A DNA stretch of 64,000 nucleotides from an uncultured Saprospiraceae bacterium (lineage in GTDB: Bacteria; Bacteroidota; Bacteroidia; Chitinophagales; Saprospiraceae): assembly GCA_937934275.1 (NCBI GenBank), contig CALHAM010000021.1:1-64000 (forward strand). The letters run 5' to 3'. The translations under genes were made by a program, and so were the position numbers. Every line of letters starts with the position of its first letter. Position 1 is the first letter of the stretch. Below the pieces are notes generated by a model. The model searched no databases, was not told the origin of the DNA, and worked only from the letters and a program-made list of their open reading frames with translations. Below, piece after piece: positions 1 to 9,117 of this stretch.

Positions 1-58
1 CTTGCGCTTTTTTCAATTCTCCGCCCCTTCTTAGAGCTTACCTTTTTACTCTTAAACT

Positions 59-574
59 ATGATCCGATTCCTTTTCACTGTTATTTTCCTCGTCTTGGTA
101 GGCATTTTGGTATACAACCGCTTCTTTGGCACAGACACTGAAAAGGAGCAAGCCAAAGAGATTTTCCGAAAAACAGGTGACTTGCTGGGAGACACTTGGA
201 AGCTGCTGCGTTTGGAAAAGGAAAAGCTCGATGCCGGCAAATACAACCGCGCCTTGGAGCAATTGGGCCACGCCTATCAGTCGCTTCGCCAGGGTGCCAA
301 ATACTTGGACGAAAACGTCTTGCGCCGCTTGGGTGAGTTGGAGCGCCGAAAAGCCAACTTAGAGCGCCAGCTAACCGAATTGGAAGCCGCCGAACAAAGC
401 CTGCGCGACGCCAGCCCACCGCCATTGGCCAAAAAAGGCTCAAAAGGCGCTCCTGCTAACGATACCGGTGCTCGAAAAGCGGAATTGGAACGACAACGGC
501 AAACCTTAACAAAAGAATTAGAGCAGTTGATGCGCGACTCGGAAAGGCTAGTGCGGCAAGCCCAACAGCAATAA
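59..574 (+). CDS. membrane-anchored coiled-coil protein, unknown function
   Basis: I do not recognise a named family. The 171-residue product starts with one hydrophobic segment (about residues 4-20, FLFTVIFLVLVGILVY), followed by a highly charged tail rich in Glu, Lys, Arg, Gln and Leu. Heptad-like stretches lie at about 88-115 and 140-170, on either side of a short Pro/Lys/Gly linker. This suggests a single-pass inner-membrane anchor with a coiled-coil domain, perhaps a scaffold. The first ATG is used; a near-consensus Bacteroidota -7 box (TACCTTTT) sits about 13 nt upstream. The stop lies 2 nt from the stop of the convergent amidohydrolase gene. There is no enzyme motif. Confidence 0.75.
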   Translation: MIRFLFTVIFLVLVGILVYNRFFGTDTEKEQAKEIFRKTGDLLGDTWKLLRLEKEKLDAGKYNRALEQLGHAYQSLRQGAKYLDENVLRRLGELERRKANLERQLTELEAAEQSLRDASPPPLAKKGSKGAPANDTGARKAELERQRQTLTKELEQLMRDSERLVRQAQQQ

Positions 575-576
575 CC

Positions 577-1785
577 TTAAGTTGCAGCGTCGGAGCCTTT
601 GTAGCTGAGTTCGCGCAAGGCCAACCAGGCCATCAGGGCTACCCCCGTCTCAAGAGCCTTCTCGTCAACATCAAAACGGTTGGTATGCACCGGTGCAGTA
701 ATGCCATTTTCGGTATTGCCTGTACCCAGCCGATAAAAACAGGCCGGCAGGATTTGGGAATAATAGGCAAAATCCTCGGCCGTCATGCGAATGGGCAAGT
801 CTACGACGCGGTCTTTTCCGAGCAGCTCGACGGCCCAAGCGCGGGCACGGCGCGTGAGTTGGACATGGTTGTGCAACACCGGATAACCTTTGACGATGCT
901 AAACTCACAAGCCCCACCCATACTTTTGGCGATGGCTTCGGCCATTTTTTTCATTCGACGGTGGGCTTCTGCGCGCCAGCGCTCATTCATAGTGCGAAAG
1001 GTACCCTCCAACCGCACGGCATTTGGAATGACATTGGTGGCACCACCGTCCGACGCGATTTTTCCAAAAGTGAGTACCGTAGGTACGGCTGGGTCGGCGT
1101 AGCGGCTGGCAAGTTGCTGAAGAGCTACGACAATTTGGGCGCTGATGGCGATGGGGTCGATGCACTGATGGGGCATGGCAGCATGGCCGCCCCGACCCTT
1201 AACGGTAACGTAGATCTCGTCGGCAGAGGCCATGTAGTCGCCCGCTCGGAAGCCAACGACGCCAGCGGGCAAGTCTGTATATACATGCTCGCCGAAAATG
1301 GCTACTGGGCGCGGGTTTTCCAAGACACCGGCTTTTATCAGAAGACTTGCCCCACCAGGCAGTCTCTCTTCGCCGGGTTGGAACAGGCACTTGACTGTGC
1401 CCGAAAATTGATCGCGCAGGGCATGCAAAAGGCGCACCACACCTAATAAGGTAGCGGTATGTACGTCGTGCCCACAGGCATGCATGACCCCGTCGTGGAG
1501 CGAGCGATAGGGCACATTGTTGGCTTCTTGAATGGGTAGTGCATCCATGTCGGCTCGTAGCGCAACTGTGCGCTTACGTGGGTTTTTTCCGCGCACAAAC
1601 GCCACAATGCCTGTGCCGGCTATGCCTTTGCGATGCTCTATACCCCACTCCTGAAGAAGAGAAGCGATATACTGCGCTGTCTTTTCCTCTTGGAAGGACA
1701 GCTCGGGGTGCTGGTGCAAGTGTCGCCGGTACGCAACGACGTCGGGCTGTAAGCGCTCGGCGAGTTCCCAGATCACTTCTCTCAT
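577..1785 (-). CDS. M20 family amidohydrolase (N-acyl-amino-acid / hippurate hydrolase type)
   Basis: Zinc-dependent hydrolase of the M20D group, which removes acyl groups from N-acyl amino acids or related amides; the exact substrate cannot be told. Metal-site motifs are in order: RADMDALP (about 78-84), MHACGHDVHT (101-110) and PGEE (137-140), with a later GEHVYTDLPAG segment and the central lid domain. The length of 402 aa is normal. The ORF track runs on to 2262, but the added N-terminus is low-quality sequence that overlaps uppS. I place the start at MREVIWELAE, where family similarity begins. It is the last gene of a minus-strand run lon - uppS - amidohydrolase, 79 nt after uppS. Confidence 0.9.
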   Translation of the reverse strand: MREVIWELAERLQPDVVAYRRHLHQHPELSFQEEKTAQYIASLLQEWGIEHRKGIAGTGIVAFVRGKNPRKRTVALRADMDALPIQEANNVPYRSLHDGVMHACGHDVHTATLLGVVRLLHALRDQFSGTVKCLFQPGEERLPGGASLLIKAGVLENPRPVAIFGEHVYTDLPAGVVGFRAGDYMASADEIYVTVKGRGGHAAMPHQCIDPIAISAQIVVALQQLASRYADPAVPTVLTFGKIASDGGATNVIPNAVRLEGTFRTMNERWRAEAHRRMKKMAEAIAKSMGGACEFSIVKGYPVLHNHVQLTRRARAWAVELLGKDRVVDLPIRMTAEDFAYYSQILPACFYRLGTGNTENGITAPVHTNRFDVDEKALETGVALMAWLALRELSYKGSDAAT

Positions 1786-1864
1786 GGAGGCAAGCGGAAA
1801 GGAAGTGAAAAGTGAAAAGTAAAAAAAGAAATAGGGACCACTCTTTCTGTGGTGTTGCAGATGT

Positions 1865-2614
1865 TTAGCCGATGGCGATTTGCTCACTGATTTTGCCGAA
1901 GCGGCGCTCGCGTTGCTGGTAGTTGGCGATAGCCTCCATGAGTTCTTCGCGACCAAAGTCGGGCCAAAAGACGGGTGTGAAGTAGAGCTCGCTATAAGCT
2001 GCTTGCCACAGCAAAAAGTTGGACAAGCGCGTTTCGCCACCAGTTCGGATGAGTAGGTCTGGGTCGGGGATGCCTGCGGTACACAGAGCACCCTCAAAAA
2101 TAGTGTTATCGATGTCGTGAGGTTGTAATTGACCAAAAGCGGCTTTTTCGGCCAATTGGCGAGCAGCGCGTAGGATTTCCCAACGGGCCGAGTAGTTGAG
2201 GGCCAATACGAGGGTAAGACGGGTATTGTGCTGAGTTTGTTCGATGCCTTCCAGCAGAGCATTTCGGCTGGCTGCCGGCAGAGCGCTCAAATCGCCAATA
2301 GTAGCTAAACGCACACCGTTGCGGTGTAAGTCCTGAATTTCTGTGCGCACTGTCTCGACCAAAAGATTCATCAAAGCGGAAACTTCGGCTGGTGGACGGC
2401 TCCAGTTTTCCGTGCTGAAAGTGTATAAGGTGAGGTATCGGACACCGATTTCGGCAGCCGCTTCGGTGATTTCGCGAACGCTCTTGACGCCGCTGCGGTG
2501 GCCCAGCACGCGAGGCAACCCTTTGCGCTTGGCCCAGCGGCCGTTACCGTCCATAATGATCGCGATGTGGGTGGGTATTGGGCCAGCGGAAATGCGCGTT
2601 TTCAGGTCGGACAT
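1865..2614 (-). CDS. uppS: isoprenyl transferase (undecaprenyl diphosphate synthase)
   Basis: Cis-prenyltransferase that condenses isopentenyl diphosphate onto farnesyl diphosphate to make the C55 carrier used for peptidoglycan and surface polysaccharides. At 249 aa it is full length. Family signatures are clear: IAIIMDGNGRWAKRKG (about 17-32, with catalytic Asp22), GHRSG (38-42), TLYTFSTENW, and near the C-terminus DLLIRTGGETRLSNFLLWQ and SELYF. The ATG at 2614 gives the normal short N-terminus. It lies 75 nt downstream of lon and is probably cotranscribed with it. Its product would serve the flippase and O-antigen ligase-like proteins in this window. Confidence 0.96.
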   Translation of the reverse strand: MSDLKTRISAGPIPTHIAIIMDGNGRWAKRKGLPRVLGHRSGVKSVREITEAAAEIGVRYLTLYTFSTENWSRPPAEVSALMNLLVETVRTEIQDLHRNGVRLATIGDLSALPAASRNALLEGIEQTQHNTRLTLVLALNYSARWEILRAARQLAEKAAFGQLQPHDIDNTIFEGALCTAGIPDPDLLIRTGGETRLSNFLLWQAAYSELYFTPVFWPDFGREELMEAIANYQQRERRFGKISEQIAIG

Positions 2615-2689
2615 AGCATTGGATGCGGATTGTATCGGAGTAAGAAATATGGCGGGTAAAGATAAGGGGCTATGGGCCGAGCCAACGGG

Positions 2690-5182
2690 TCAAGAAGCGA
2701 TTTCAGCGGATGAAGTTGCCTTTTTTCGCAGCTTCTTTTTGTCCACTCCGTTAGTGTTGTTCTGCGAGGCAGGCCTTGGGATGCCCAGCGCAATTTCGAG
2801 CACTTCAGCCATGGTGTCCACGTAGTGGAACTGCAGGCCCTTAATGTACTCCGGTTCAATTTCAGCCACGTGTTTTTGATTGTCTTTGCACAACAGCACT
2901 TCGCGCAAGCCGGCGCGCTTAGCGGCCAAGATCTTTTCTTTAATACCGCCGACGGGCAGCACCTTACCTCGAAGGGTGATTTCCCCGGTCATGGCTAAGA
3001 AGGGCTTGACCGGCCGCTTCATAAAGGCCGAGGTCAGGGCAGTGAGCATAGTTACGCCCGCCGAAGGACCGTCTTTGGGTATGGCACCTTCGGGCACATG
3101 GATGTGGATATCGGTTTTGTCGAAGACTTCGGGGTCAATGGACAGTTCTTCGGCGTGCGCTTTGATGAAACTAAGGGCCGTGGTGGCGCTTTCTTTCATG
3201 ACATCGCCGAGGTTGCCCGTCATTTGCAGGCGACCGCTGCCTTTGTTGAGGCTGGCTTCGATGAAAAGAATATCGCCACCGAAGCTCGTCCAAGCCAGCC
3301 CGATGGCAACACCCGGCGATTGCGGCTCCTGATAAACCTCTGCATCGAACTTAGTTGGGCCTAAGATGTCTTGGATGTGTTCGGGTCGAACGACCTGCTC
3401 ATAAGGCTCCTGCATGGCGACTTTCTTAGCAATATATCGCATGACGGAGCCAATTTCGCGATTGAGGTTGCGCACTCCGCTTTCAGCAGTATAGTGCCGG
3501 ATGATGTGGGCCAAGGCCCGATCGGTAATTTTGACCTGTTCGGGTTTTAAGCCGTGCTCTTTGCGCTGTTGGGGGATGAGGTGGCGCTTAGCAATCTCCA
3601 TCTTTTCCTCATGGGAGTATCCAGCAATCTGAATGACTTCCATGCGGTCGAGTAAAGCCGCTTGAATGGTCGAAAGGGTATTGGCTGTAGCTATAAAGAG
3701 CACTTTCGACAAGTCGTACTCCAATTCGAGGTAGTTGTCGTAAAAGGTTGTATTTTGCTCTGGGTCGAGCACCTCGAGCAAGGCCGAAGACGGGTCACCG
3801 CGAAAATCCTTGCCGACTTTGTCGATCTCATCCAGAATAAAGACCGGGTTACTGCTCTTGCATTTTTTGAGGGACTGGATGATGCGCCCCGGCATGGCCC
3901 CGATGTAAGTGCGCCGGTGGCCTCGAATTTCGGCTTCGTCGTGTAGGCCACCGAGACTCATGCGCGCGTACTTGCGGCGAAGGGCCTTTGCAATGCTCTG
4001 GCCCAGCGAAGTCTTACCTACACCAGGCGGACCCACCAAACACAGGATGGGCGCTTTCATGTCGCCCTTTAGCTTCAGCACGGCCAAGTGTTCTAAGATG
4101 CGCTCTTTGACTTTGGTCAGACCGTAGTGATCTCTGTCTAAAACGGTCTTGACGCGTTTAAGGTCAAAATTGTCTTTAGTATACTCCTGCCACGGCAAAT
4201 CGAGCAGCGTTTCCAAATAGGTTAGCCCAATAGAGTATTCGGCAATTTGCGGATTGACGCGGCGCAGCTTATTAATTTCGCGATGGAAGGCCTCCTCGAC
4301 GTTCTTGGGCCACTTCTTCTTTTTTGCGCGTTCGAGTAGGGCGTTTATTTCCTCCTCTTGTGGGTTTTGACCCAGCTCTTCTTGGATGGTTTTGAGCTGT
4401 TGGCTGAGGAAATAATCGCGCTGCTGCTTCTCAATATCGCTGCGCACTTTAGCCTCTATCTGGTCTTTGAGCTCGAGCAATTGCAGCTCGGCATCCATGT
4501 GCTGCAGGATGCGATTGGCTTTTTCTTTGAGGCTATTTATTTCCAATATGGACTGTTTCTCCTCCAATTTGATGTTGAGGTTGGAGGCAATGAAGTTGAG
4601 GAGAAAATTGTCGCTGGTGATGTTTTTGAGCATGACCACCGCCTCGGAGGGAATGTGCGGCGATAGTTCAATAATCTGACGCGCCGTGTCGCGAATACTG
4701 CTGATGAGCGCGCGAAACTCCAATTTGTTTTTCGGCAAGGTATACTCTAACGGGCTGACGGCAGCCGTTAAGTACGGTTCTTCGCTCAAGACCTCGCGTA
4801 CCTCAAAGCGCGTACGCCCCTGTAAAATGGCTGTTGTGGAGCCATCGGGCATGCGCAACATCTTGAGGATGCGCGCCACTGTGCCCACGCTGTATAGGTC
4901 GCGAAAAGTGGGGTTCTCTATCTTAATGTCACGCTGCGACAATACGCCAACGTAGCGGTGCTCATCGTAAGCGCGGTGTACGGCTCGGATGCTCTTGTCA
5001 CGCCCAATCGTAATAGGTGTTACGATGCCCGGAAAGAGCACCGTATTCTTCAAGGGCAAAATCGGCAATACCTCTGGAAAACGCTCGTCCTGTCCAAACT
5101 CTTCGTCTTCTTCTAAAGAAAATATCGGAGAGATTTCGGGTTCATCTTCCGACTGCACTTCCAACATCCAATTCTCAAACAT
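2690..5182 (-). CDS. lon: ATP-dependent endopeptidase Lon
   Basis: Cytosolic AAA+ serine protease for quality control and regulated proteolysis. The 830-residue protein has the complete LonA layout. An acidic N-terminal tail comes first, then the substrate-binding domain starting at [14 protein letters not shown], a coiled-coil region, the AAA+ module with Walker [10 protein letters not shown] (about 385-393) and Walker [11 protein letters not shown], and the protease domain. The catalytic serine lies in [11 protein letters not shown] and the catalytic lysine in [16 protein letters not shown]-terminal Lys/Arg-rich tail extends past the protease domain, a common minor variant. It heads the minus-strand run with uppS. 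A promoter-like TTG-18-TGTCTTTG lies about 120 nt upstream. Confidence 0.97.
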   Translation of the reverse strand: MFENWMLEVQSEDEPEISPIFSLEEDEEFGQDERFPEVLPILPLKNTVLFPGIVTPITIGRDKSIRAVHRAYDEHRYVGVLSQRDIKIENPTFRDLYSVGTVARILKMLRMPDGSTTAILQGRTRFEVREVLSEEPYLTAAVSPLEYTLPKNKLEFRALISSIRDTARQIIELSPHIPSEAVVMLKNITSDNFLLNFIASNLNIKLEEKQSILEINSLKEKANRILQHMDAELQLLELKDQIEAKVRSDIEKQQRDYFLSQQLKTIQEELGQNPQEEEINALLERAKKKKWPKNVEEAFHREINKLRRVNPQIAEYSIGLTYLETLLDLPWQEYTKDNFDLKRVKTVLDRDHYGLTKVKERILEHLAVLKLKGDMKAPILCLVGPPGVGKTSLGQSIAKALRRKYARMSLGGLHDEAEIRGHRRTYIGAMPGRIIQSLKKCKSSNPVFILDEIDKVGKDFRGDPSSALLEVLDPEQNTTFYDNYLELEYDLSKVLFIATANTLSTIQAALLDRMEVIQIAGYSHEEKMEIAKRHLIPQQRKEHGLKPEQVKITDRALAHIIRHYTAESGVRNLNREIGSVMRYIAKKVAMQEPYEQVVRPEHIQDILGPTKFDAEVYQEPQSPGVAIGLAWTSFGGDILFIEASLNKGSGRLQMTGNLGDVMKESATTALSFIKAHAEELSIDPEVFDKTDIHIHVPEGAIPKDGPSAGVTMLTALTSAFMKRPVKPFLAMTGEITLRGKVLPVGGIKEKILAAKRAGLREVLLCKDNQKHVAEIEPEYIKGLQFHYVDTMAEVLEIALGIPRPASQNNTNGVDKKKLRKKATSSAEIAS

Positions 5183-5300
5183 ATTAACAGGAAAAAATCA
5201 TTTTATTTGTAAAAGACTTCTGCAAAGACTTGTGGCATTTTCTCTATCAATGTAGTGTCTTTGCTTTGAAAACTAAATTACCTTTTATAAGACGCCGTAT

Positions 5301-5329
5301 CAAAGACAAATAACGCGCAAACGTTGCAA
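5301..5329 (-). promoter_or_regulatory. putative Bacteroidota promoter for lon
   Basis: Read on the minus strand: TTG (5329-5327), 18 nt, then TGTCTTTG (5308-5301). This differs from the TAnnTTTG -7 consensus at one fixed position. It lies about 120 nt upstream of the lon start. No heat-shock operator was recognised. Confidence 0.35.
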
Positions 5330-5595
5330 GTTTTTAAGAAATAAAACGGGGAAAAACGCTTTTTGTCTCGGGCTGACGCTATTTGTTTTGCCTCGTGGAG
5401 TAAGTTACTTGTTCAAAACACTTGCCAGCCATCAAAACTCGGCTTATCTGACAGGAAACCCGCCAAAACGGCAGGTGCTGTGGAGTACGGTCGTGGTTTA
5501 TCAGCGCCTTCTTGTGGGCGACACCAAAGGGCGCGAGGCGCTGAAACGATTGGTCTGAAAGGGAAAAAGTTAGTCTCTCTTGCTCAGTGCCGGTG

Positions 5596-5603
5596 TAAGT
5601 TTG
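5596..5603 (+). promoter_or_regulatory. putative -7 promoter element of the DUF2400 gene
   Basis: TAAGTTTG matches the Bacteroidota -7 consensus TAnnTTTG exactly and lies only 8 nt before the ATG at 5612, which would give a nearly leaderless transcript. No TTG is present at the usual -33 spacing. The position argues against the longer reading frame starting at 5363. Confidence 0.4.
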
Positions 5604-5611
5604 TACCTCCT

Positions 5612-6382
5612 ATGGAAGCTTTGCGCGACCTTCTAGAGCAGGCAACCCAGCGCTACAACACGGTAGCATTTATTGAGGGCGACCCCATCAGTGTGCCGCA
5701 TCGCTTTGAGCGCCTACAAGACCGAGAGATCGCGGGTTTTTGGGCGTCAACGCTAGCCTGGGGGCAACGCAAAGCTATCATTCAGAGTGCTTTGCGTGCT
5801 ATGGCGCTAATGGACTGGTCGCCTCACGCTTTTGTCGTGGGCCACAGCGAGGTTGAGCGCAAGCGCTTTGCGCGCTTTTATCACCGCACGTTCCAGCCTA
5901 CGGACGCCCTCTATTTTCTCGCGTTCTTTCAAGACTACTATCGGCAGCATACTTCTTTGGAAACAGCCTTTGCAAGGCATTTGCAGCCTGGCGATACTAC
6001 CGTTGAACGCGCACTGATAGGTTTTCACCGCGACTTTTTCAACCACCCTTGGGCACCAGAGCGCACGCGAAAACACCTGCCTAGCCCCCTGCGCGGCTCT
6101 ACCTGCAAGCGAGTTAACCTGTTTTTGCGCTGGATGGTGCGCCGCGACTCCGCAGGAGTAGACTTTGGCGTGTGGCAACGGATCCGACCCGCCCAGCTGC
6201 TTTTGCCCTTAGACATGCACGTCGAGCGGGTGGCCCGCCAATTAGGGCTGTTGCATCGCCAACAGACGGATTGGCGAGCTGTGTTGGAACTGACCGATGC
6301 ACTGCGAGTGTTTGACCCGGAAGATCCGGCCAAATACGATTTTGCACTTTTCGGCCTAAGCGCCGGATTAGAATTGAAGTAA
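5612..6382 (+). CDS. TIGR02757 / DUF2400 family protein
   Basis: Member of a family conserved in Bacteroidota and some Proteobacteria; its function is unknown. The 256-residue product has the family look: FIEGDPISVPHRF near the N-terminus, EIAGFWASTLAWGQR, a central SACKR-like helical region with LCLFLRWMVRR-type sequence (here NLFLRWMVRRDS) and a C-terminal HVERVARQLGLL stretch followed by DPEDPAKYDFALFGL. The latter half resembles helix-hairpin-helix glycosylase-like folds, so a nucleic-acid role is possible but unproven. I start at the ATG of MEALRDLLEQ instead of the upstream ATG at 5363, because the extra residues look random and a promoter-like TAAGTTTG lies between the two starts. Confidence 0.85.
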   Translation: MEALRDLLEQATQRYNTVAFIEGDPISVPHRFERLQDREIAGFWASTLAWGQRKAIIQSALRAMALMDWSPHAFVVGHSEVERKRFARFYHRTFQPTDALYFLAFFQDYYRQHTSLETAFARHLQPGDTTVERALIGFHRDFFNHPWAPERTRKHLPSPLRGSTCKRVNLFLRWMVRRDSAGVDFGVWQRIRPAQLLLPLDMHVERVARQLGLLHRQQTDWRAVLELTDALRVFDPEDPAKYDFALFGLSAGLELK

Positions 6383-6402
6383 GTGCCGCCCCTGTACCTT
6401 TG
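6374..6402 (+). promoter_or_regulatory. Bacteroidota promoter upstream of the O-antigen ligase-like gene
   Basis: TTG (6374-6376), 18 nt, then TACCTTTG (6395-6402), an exact match to the -7 consensus. It overlaps the end of the DUF2400 gene and lies 27 nt before the ATG at 6430, so the downstream gene can be transcribed independently. Confidence 0.55.
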
Positions 6403-6429
6403 AGGCGCAAAAAAACCATTCGTTAGCGT

Positions 6430-7704
6430 ATGTCTGCTTTTCTGCTGCACTCGCAAGGGCGTTTTACTGCTGCGCATTTGGCTGTTTTTTCGGCGTGCGT
6501 TGTGGTCATCAGTATGCCGATATCGCCCTTTTTACTTTCGGTGGGCATGTGGGGGTTGGTTTTCAGTGCACTTTGGCATCGGGTAGAGGAGATGGCCGCC
6601 TCTAAGGTCAGTGTACGAGTGCTCATGCAGGCGCTAAAACAGTCTTTTCGGATGTTTGTGGAGCGTTGGCCGTTGGCCGTGTTAAGCCTGCTGTTGTTGA
6701 TCCCTTTGGCCAGCGGCTTGTGGTCGGAGGACCAGGTGTTCTGGCTGGAGCGCGTGCGCGTGCGCATCCCCTTTGTGGTAATGCCTTGGGTGTTTGCCAA
6801 TTGGCCGCCGCTGAGCCAGCGTCAATACGACGGAGTGTTGTATGCGCTGGTTTGGACCATGACTCTGCTGGGCATAGGCGTTTGCATCAATTATGCCTTG
6901 CACGAAGAACAAATCTTGGAAGCTATAGAGCACGGTAAGCCCATACCAGTGCCGCGGCATCACATCCGATTCAGCCTGATGGTGGCCACTGCTATTATAA
7001 CAGGAGCCTGGCTGTGGATGCGCGGTTTTGTGCTGTACTACGCCTGGGAGCGCCCATTATTGGCGTTAGCCCTGGTTTTTTTGGTGGGCTTCATTCACTT
7101 CCTCTCTGTGCGCAGTGGCTTAGCGGCGCTCTATGCCGGAATCTTGTTTGCTTTAGCGCATTGGACTTGGAGGAAGCGCCGCTGGAAGACCTCCTTGGCG
7201 GTCTTGGCAGGCATTGCTTTGTTGGCGTGGAGCGCTTTCCTGATGTTTCCCAGCATGCAGGAGAAGTGGAGTTACGTGGCGCACGATTGGCAACAATATC
7301 AGCACGAGGACGGAGCAAATTATTCCGACTCGGAGCGCTGGGTTTCGCTTCAGGCGGGTTGGATGTTGTGGAAAACAAATCCGTGGTTTGGGGTGGGCAC
7401 CGGCGACTTGCCTCGCGAAATGGCGCGCATAGTGGCGATGTGCTTTCCAGAGCATATGCAGACGTTCAAGCTGCCGCACAATCAATTCGTTTATGTGCTG
7501 GCCAGCAATGGTTTATTAGGGCTGCTAGGCAGTTTGCTGGCCTGGCTTGGCTTAGTATGGAGCGCTCAGCACCGCCATTGGCTGTTTGGCGTGTTCCAGG
7601 TGATGCTGCTGATGTCGTGTATGGTAGAGTACACTCTGGAGACCTCTGCAGGAGTAGCCTGGAGCCTGTTTTATTCCCTTTGGTTTTGGGTCGACGCACG
7701 GTAG
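6430..7704 (+). CDS. O-antigen ligase/polymerase family membrane protein
   Basis: Polytopic inner-membrane protein of the Wzy/WaaL type, which joins or polymerises undecaprenyl-linked glycans on the periplasmic face. In 424 residues there are about ten hydrophobic segments. The long periplasmic loop before the last helices carries the usual features: SGLAALYAGI ahead of the loop, RWVSLQAGWMLWKTNPWFGVGTGD, and PHNQFVYVLASNGLLGLLGSLLAW with the conserved His-Asn pair. Ligase and polymerase cannot be separated by eye. There are no glycosyltransferase genes next to it. The undecaprenyl diphosphate synthase is about 4 kb away and a flippase about 50 kb away. Confidence 0.85.
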   Translation: MSAFLLHSQGRFTAAHLAVFSACVVVISMPISPFLLSVGMWGLVFSALWHRVEEMAASKVSVRVLMQALKQSFRMFVERWPLAVLSLLLLIPLASGLWSEDQVFWLERVRVRIPFVVMPWVFANWPPLSQRQYDGVLYALVWTMTLLGIGVCINYALHEEQILEAIEHGKPIPVPRHHIRFSLMVATAIITGAWLWMRGFVLYYAWERPLLALALVFLVGFIHFLSVRSGLAALYAGILFALAHWTWRKRRWKTSLAVLAGIALLAWSAFLMFPSMQEKWSYVAHDWQQYQHEDGANYSDSERWVSLQAGWMLWKTNPWFGVGTGDLPREMARIVAMCFPEHMQTFKLPHNQFVYVLASNGLLGLLGSLLAWLGLVWSAQHRHWLFGVFQVMLLMSCMVEYTLETSAGVAWSLFYSLWFWVDAR

Positions 7705-7737
7705 TAGTCAAGAAGTAAAGATTTTTTAGGCGTAGGG

Positions 7738-7776
7738 TTAAGTATTGGGCAGATGCTTTTACATTTGCCGAGCTAA
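7738..7776 (+). promoter_or_regulatory. promoter-like element with repeated downstream sequence (copy 1)
   Basis: TTA (7738-7740), 19 nt, TACATTTG (7760-7767), an exact -7 match with a near -33 match. The -7 box runs into TTTGCCGAGCTAA (7764-7776), which recurs at 7959-7971 just before the acetyltransferase gene. It may be the distal one of two tandem promoters for the acetyltransferase-susC-susD operon. Confidence 0.4.
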
Positions 7777-7950
7777 CTAAATTTAATATCAAAAAAAACT
7801 CGATTTTCGTTTCATTTTATCAGTATTTATCCTCAAAATGCTTTACTTATACTACAAAACTTAGACTATAAGAGTAGCGATAGTTCTGAAAAGTCTGGCA
7901 GGCGGTTGGCGTTCATCCATGTTTCACACAGGGCGTCTTTCTTTACGCTT

Positions 7951-7971
7951 TTTATTCGTTTGCCGAGCTAA
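7951..7971 (+). repeat. direct repeat copy 2 upstream of acetyltransferase gene
   Basis: TTTATTCGTTTGCCGAGCTAA repeats, with small changes, the segment at 7757-7776. The 13 bases TTTGCCGAGCTAA are identical. It lies 15 nt before the ATG at 7986, so it would fall in the promoter/leader region of the operon. It could be a second promoter (imperfect -7) or a regulator-binding site. Confidence 0.4.
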
Positions 7972-7985
7972 AACACTGAGGCAGC

Positions 7986-9089
7986 ATGCGCTATTTGTCG
8001 GTAGATTTTTATCGAGGCCTGACCATCGCCTTCATGCTGGTGGTAAACACACCGGGCACTTGGGAACATGTGTACGGGCCTTTGCTGCATGCTGACTGGC
8101 ACGGGTGCACACCAACCGATTTGGTGTTTCCGTCTTTTTTGTTTATTGTAGGGGTTTCGATGCAGTTCTCCTTTGCTAAGTACGGTCAAGGGGAACGGGC
8201 GTTTTTATTCCGCAAAGCACTTCGGCGGTCAGCCCTGTTGTTTGCCTTGGGTTTACTGCTAGCGTGGTATCCTTTTTGGAACAAAAGCCTATCGGAGCTG
8301 CGTTTTTTGGGAGTATTGCAGCGCATTGGGCTGTGTTACGGGTTGGCATCGTTGCTGGTCCTCTATTTGTCGCCTCGTTGGGTATTTTGGATGGCTTTAG
8401 GGTTTCTCTTGGCCTATTGGGGGGCGCTGGTGTGGGGGGTTGCTCCAGGTGTTGACCCTTTTTCACTGGAGCACAACTTGGTGCGGCGCATGGATTTGGC
8501 TGTTTTAGGAGCGGCTCACCTGTGGAAGGGCAAGGGAATTCCTTTTGACCCAGAGGGCTTGCTTAGTACTTTACCGGCAGTAGTAACGGTCCTGATGGGC
8601 TGGCAATCGGGCAGAATAATCCAACAATGCAGGGAACAGAAAATTAGGGCAGTGAAGGTTTTGGGGTTAGCTGGAGTGGTGCTGACGGCATTAGGAGGCG
8701 TTTGGCATTGGCTTATGCCCATCAATAAAAGCCTGTGGACGAGTTCATTCGTGCTCTACACGGGTGGTCTTTCGATGATATTACTGGGCGTAAGCACTGG
8801 GTTAATTGACGTGCTGGGCTGGCGCCGCGGCACTCGTTTTTTCTTAGTGTTTGGTGCAAATCCGCTGTTTGCCTACGTATTGTCGGGGCTGCTGGTAAAA
8901 ACCTTACTCAATCTTCGCTGGACGGTCGGCGAAGAAAAATGGAATGCATACAGCTGGTTTTATCGGACTGTTTTCGCATCTGTAGAGCCGCCTGAGGCGG
9001 GATCCTTGCTTTTTGCCTTGACGTTCTTGCTGGTATGCTGGCTAGCATGTTGGCTGCTGTATCAGCGCGGCATTTACATTAAGATATAA
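7986..9089 (+). CDS. HGSNAT/NagX-like membrane acyltransferase (DUF5009 type)
   Basis: Multi-pass membrane protein of the family that includes human heparan-alpha-glucosaminide N-acetyltransferase and bacterial NagX, which transfer acetyl groups across a membrane onto amino sugars. The N-terminal signature is strong: SVDFYRGLTIAFMLVVN, then HADWHGCTPTDLVFPSFLFIVG (about 37-58), which holds the conserved histidines. About ten hydrophobic segments follow in 367 residues. The stop is 28 nt before the susC start, so it almost certainly forms an operon with the SusCD pair. That context suggests the imported sugar is an amino sugar or contains one; the substrate is inferred, not shown. Confidence 0.87.
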   Translation: MRYLSVDFYRGLTIAFMLVVNTPGTWEHVYGPLLHADWHGCTPTDLVFPSFLFIVGVSMQFSFAKYGQGERAFLFRKALRRSALLFALGLLLAWYPFWNKSLSELRFLGVLQRIGLCYGLASLLVLYLSPRWVFWMALGFLLAYWGALVWGVAPGVDPFSLEHNLVRRMDLAVLGAAHLWKGKGIPFDPEGLLSTLPAVVTVLMGWQSGRIIQQCREQKIRAVKVLGLAGVVLTALGGVWHWLMPINKSLWTSSFVLYTGGLSMILLGVSTGLIDVLGWRRGTRFFLVFGANPLFAYVLSGLLVKTLLNLRWTVGEEKWNAYSWFYRTVFASVEPPEAGSLLFALTFLLVCWLACWLLYQRGIYIKI

Positions 9090-9117
9090 GATTCACTCAA
9101 ACCTACATTTCTGTGTT

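Larger units (their letters stand above)
5183..5611. other. intergenic region between divergent lon and DUF2400 gene
   Basis: This 429-base stretch holds no gene I can support. The ORF track runs a plus-strand frame through it from 5363, but that part is unlike any protein family and homology starts only at 5612. The region carries promoter-like elements for both flanking genes: TTG...TGTCTTTG on the minus strand (5301-5329) for lon and TAAGTTTG (5596-5603) for the plus-strand gene. Confidence 0.6.

Noticed and set aside
685-1446. 253-aa plus-strand ORF opposite the amidohydrolase
   Set aside because: It is the mirror of a well-supported minus-strand enzyme gene; its sequence shows no family features of its own.
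1786-2262. N-terminal extension of the M20 amidohydrolase ORF through uppS
   Set aside because: It is the antisense-frame shadow of uppS on the same strand in another frame; homology starts at MREVIWELAE.
5363-5611. N-terminal extension of the DUF2400 gene in the ORF track
   Set aside because: The added 83 residues have no family similarity, and a promoter-like TAAGTTTG lies between the two starts.
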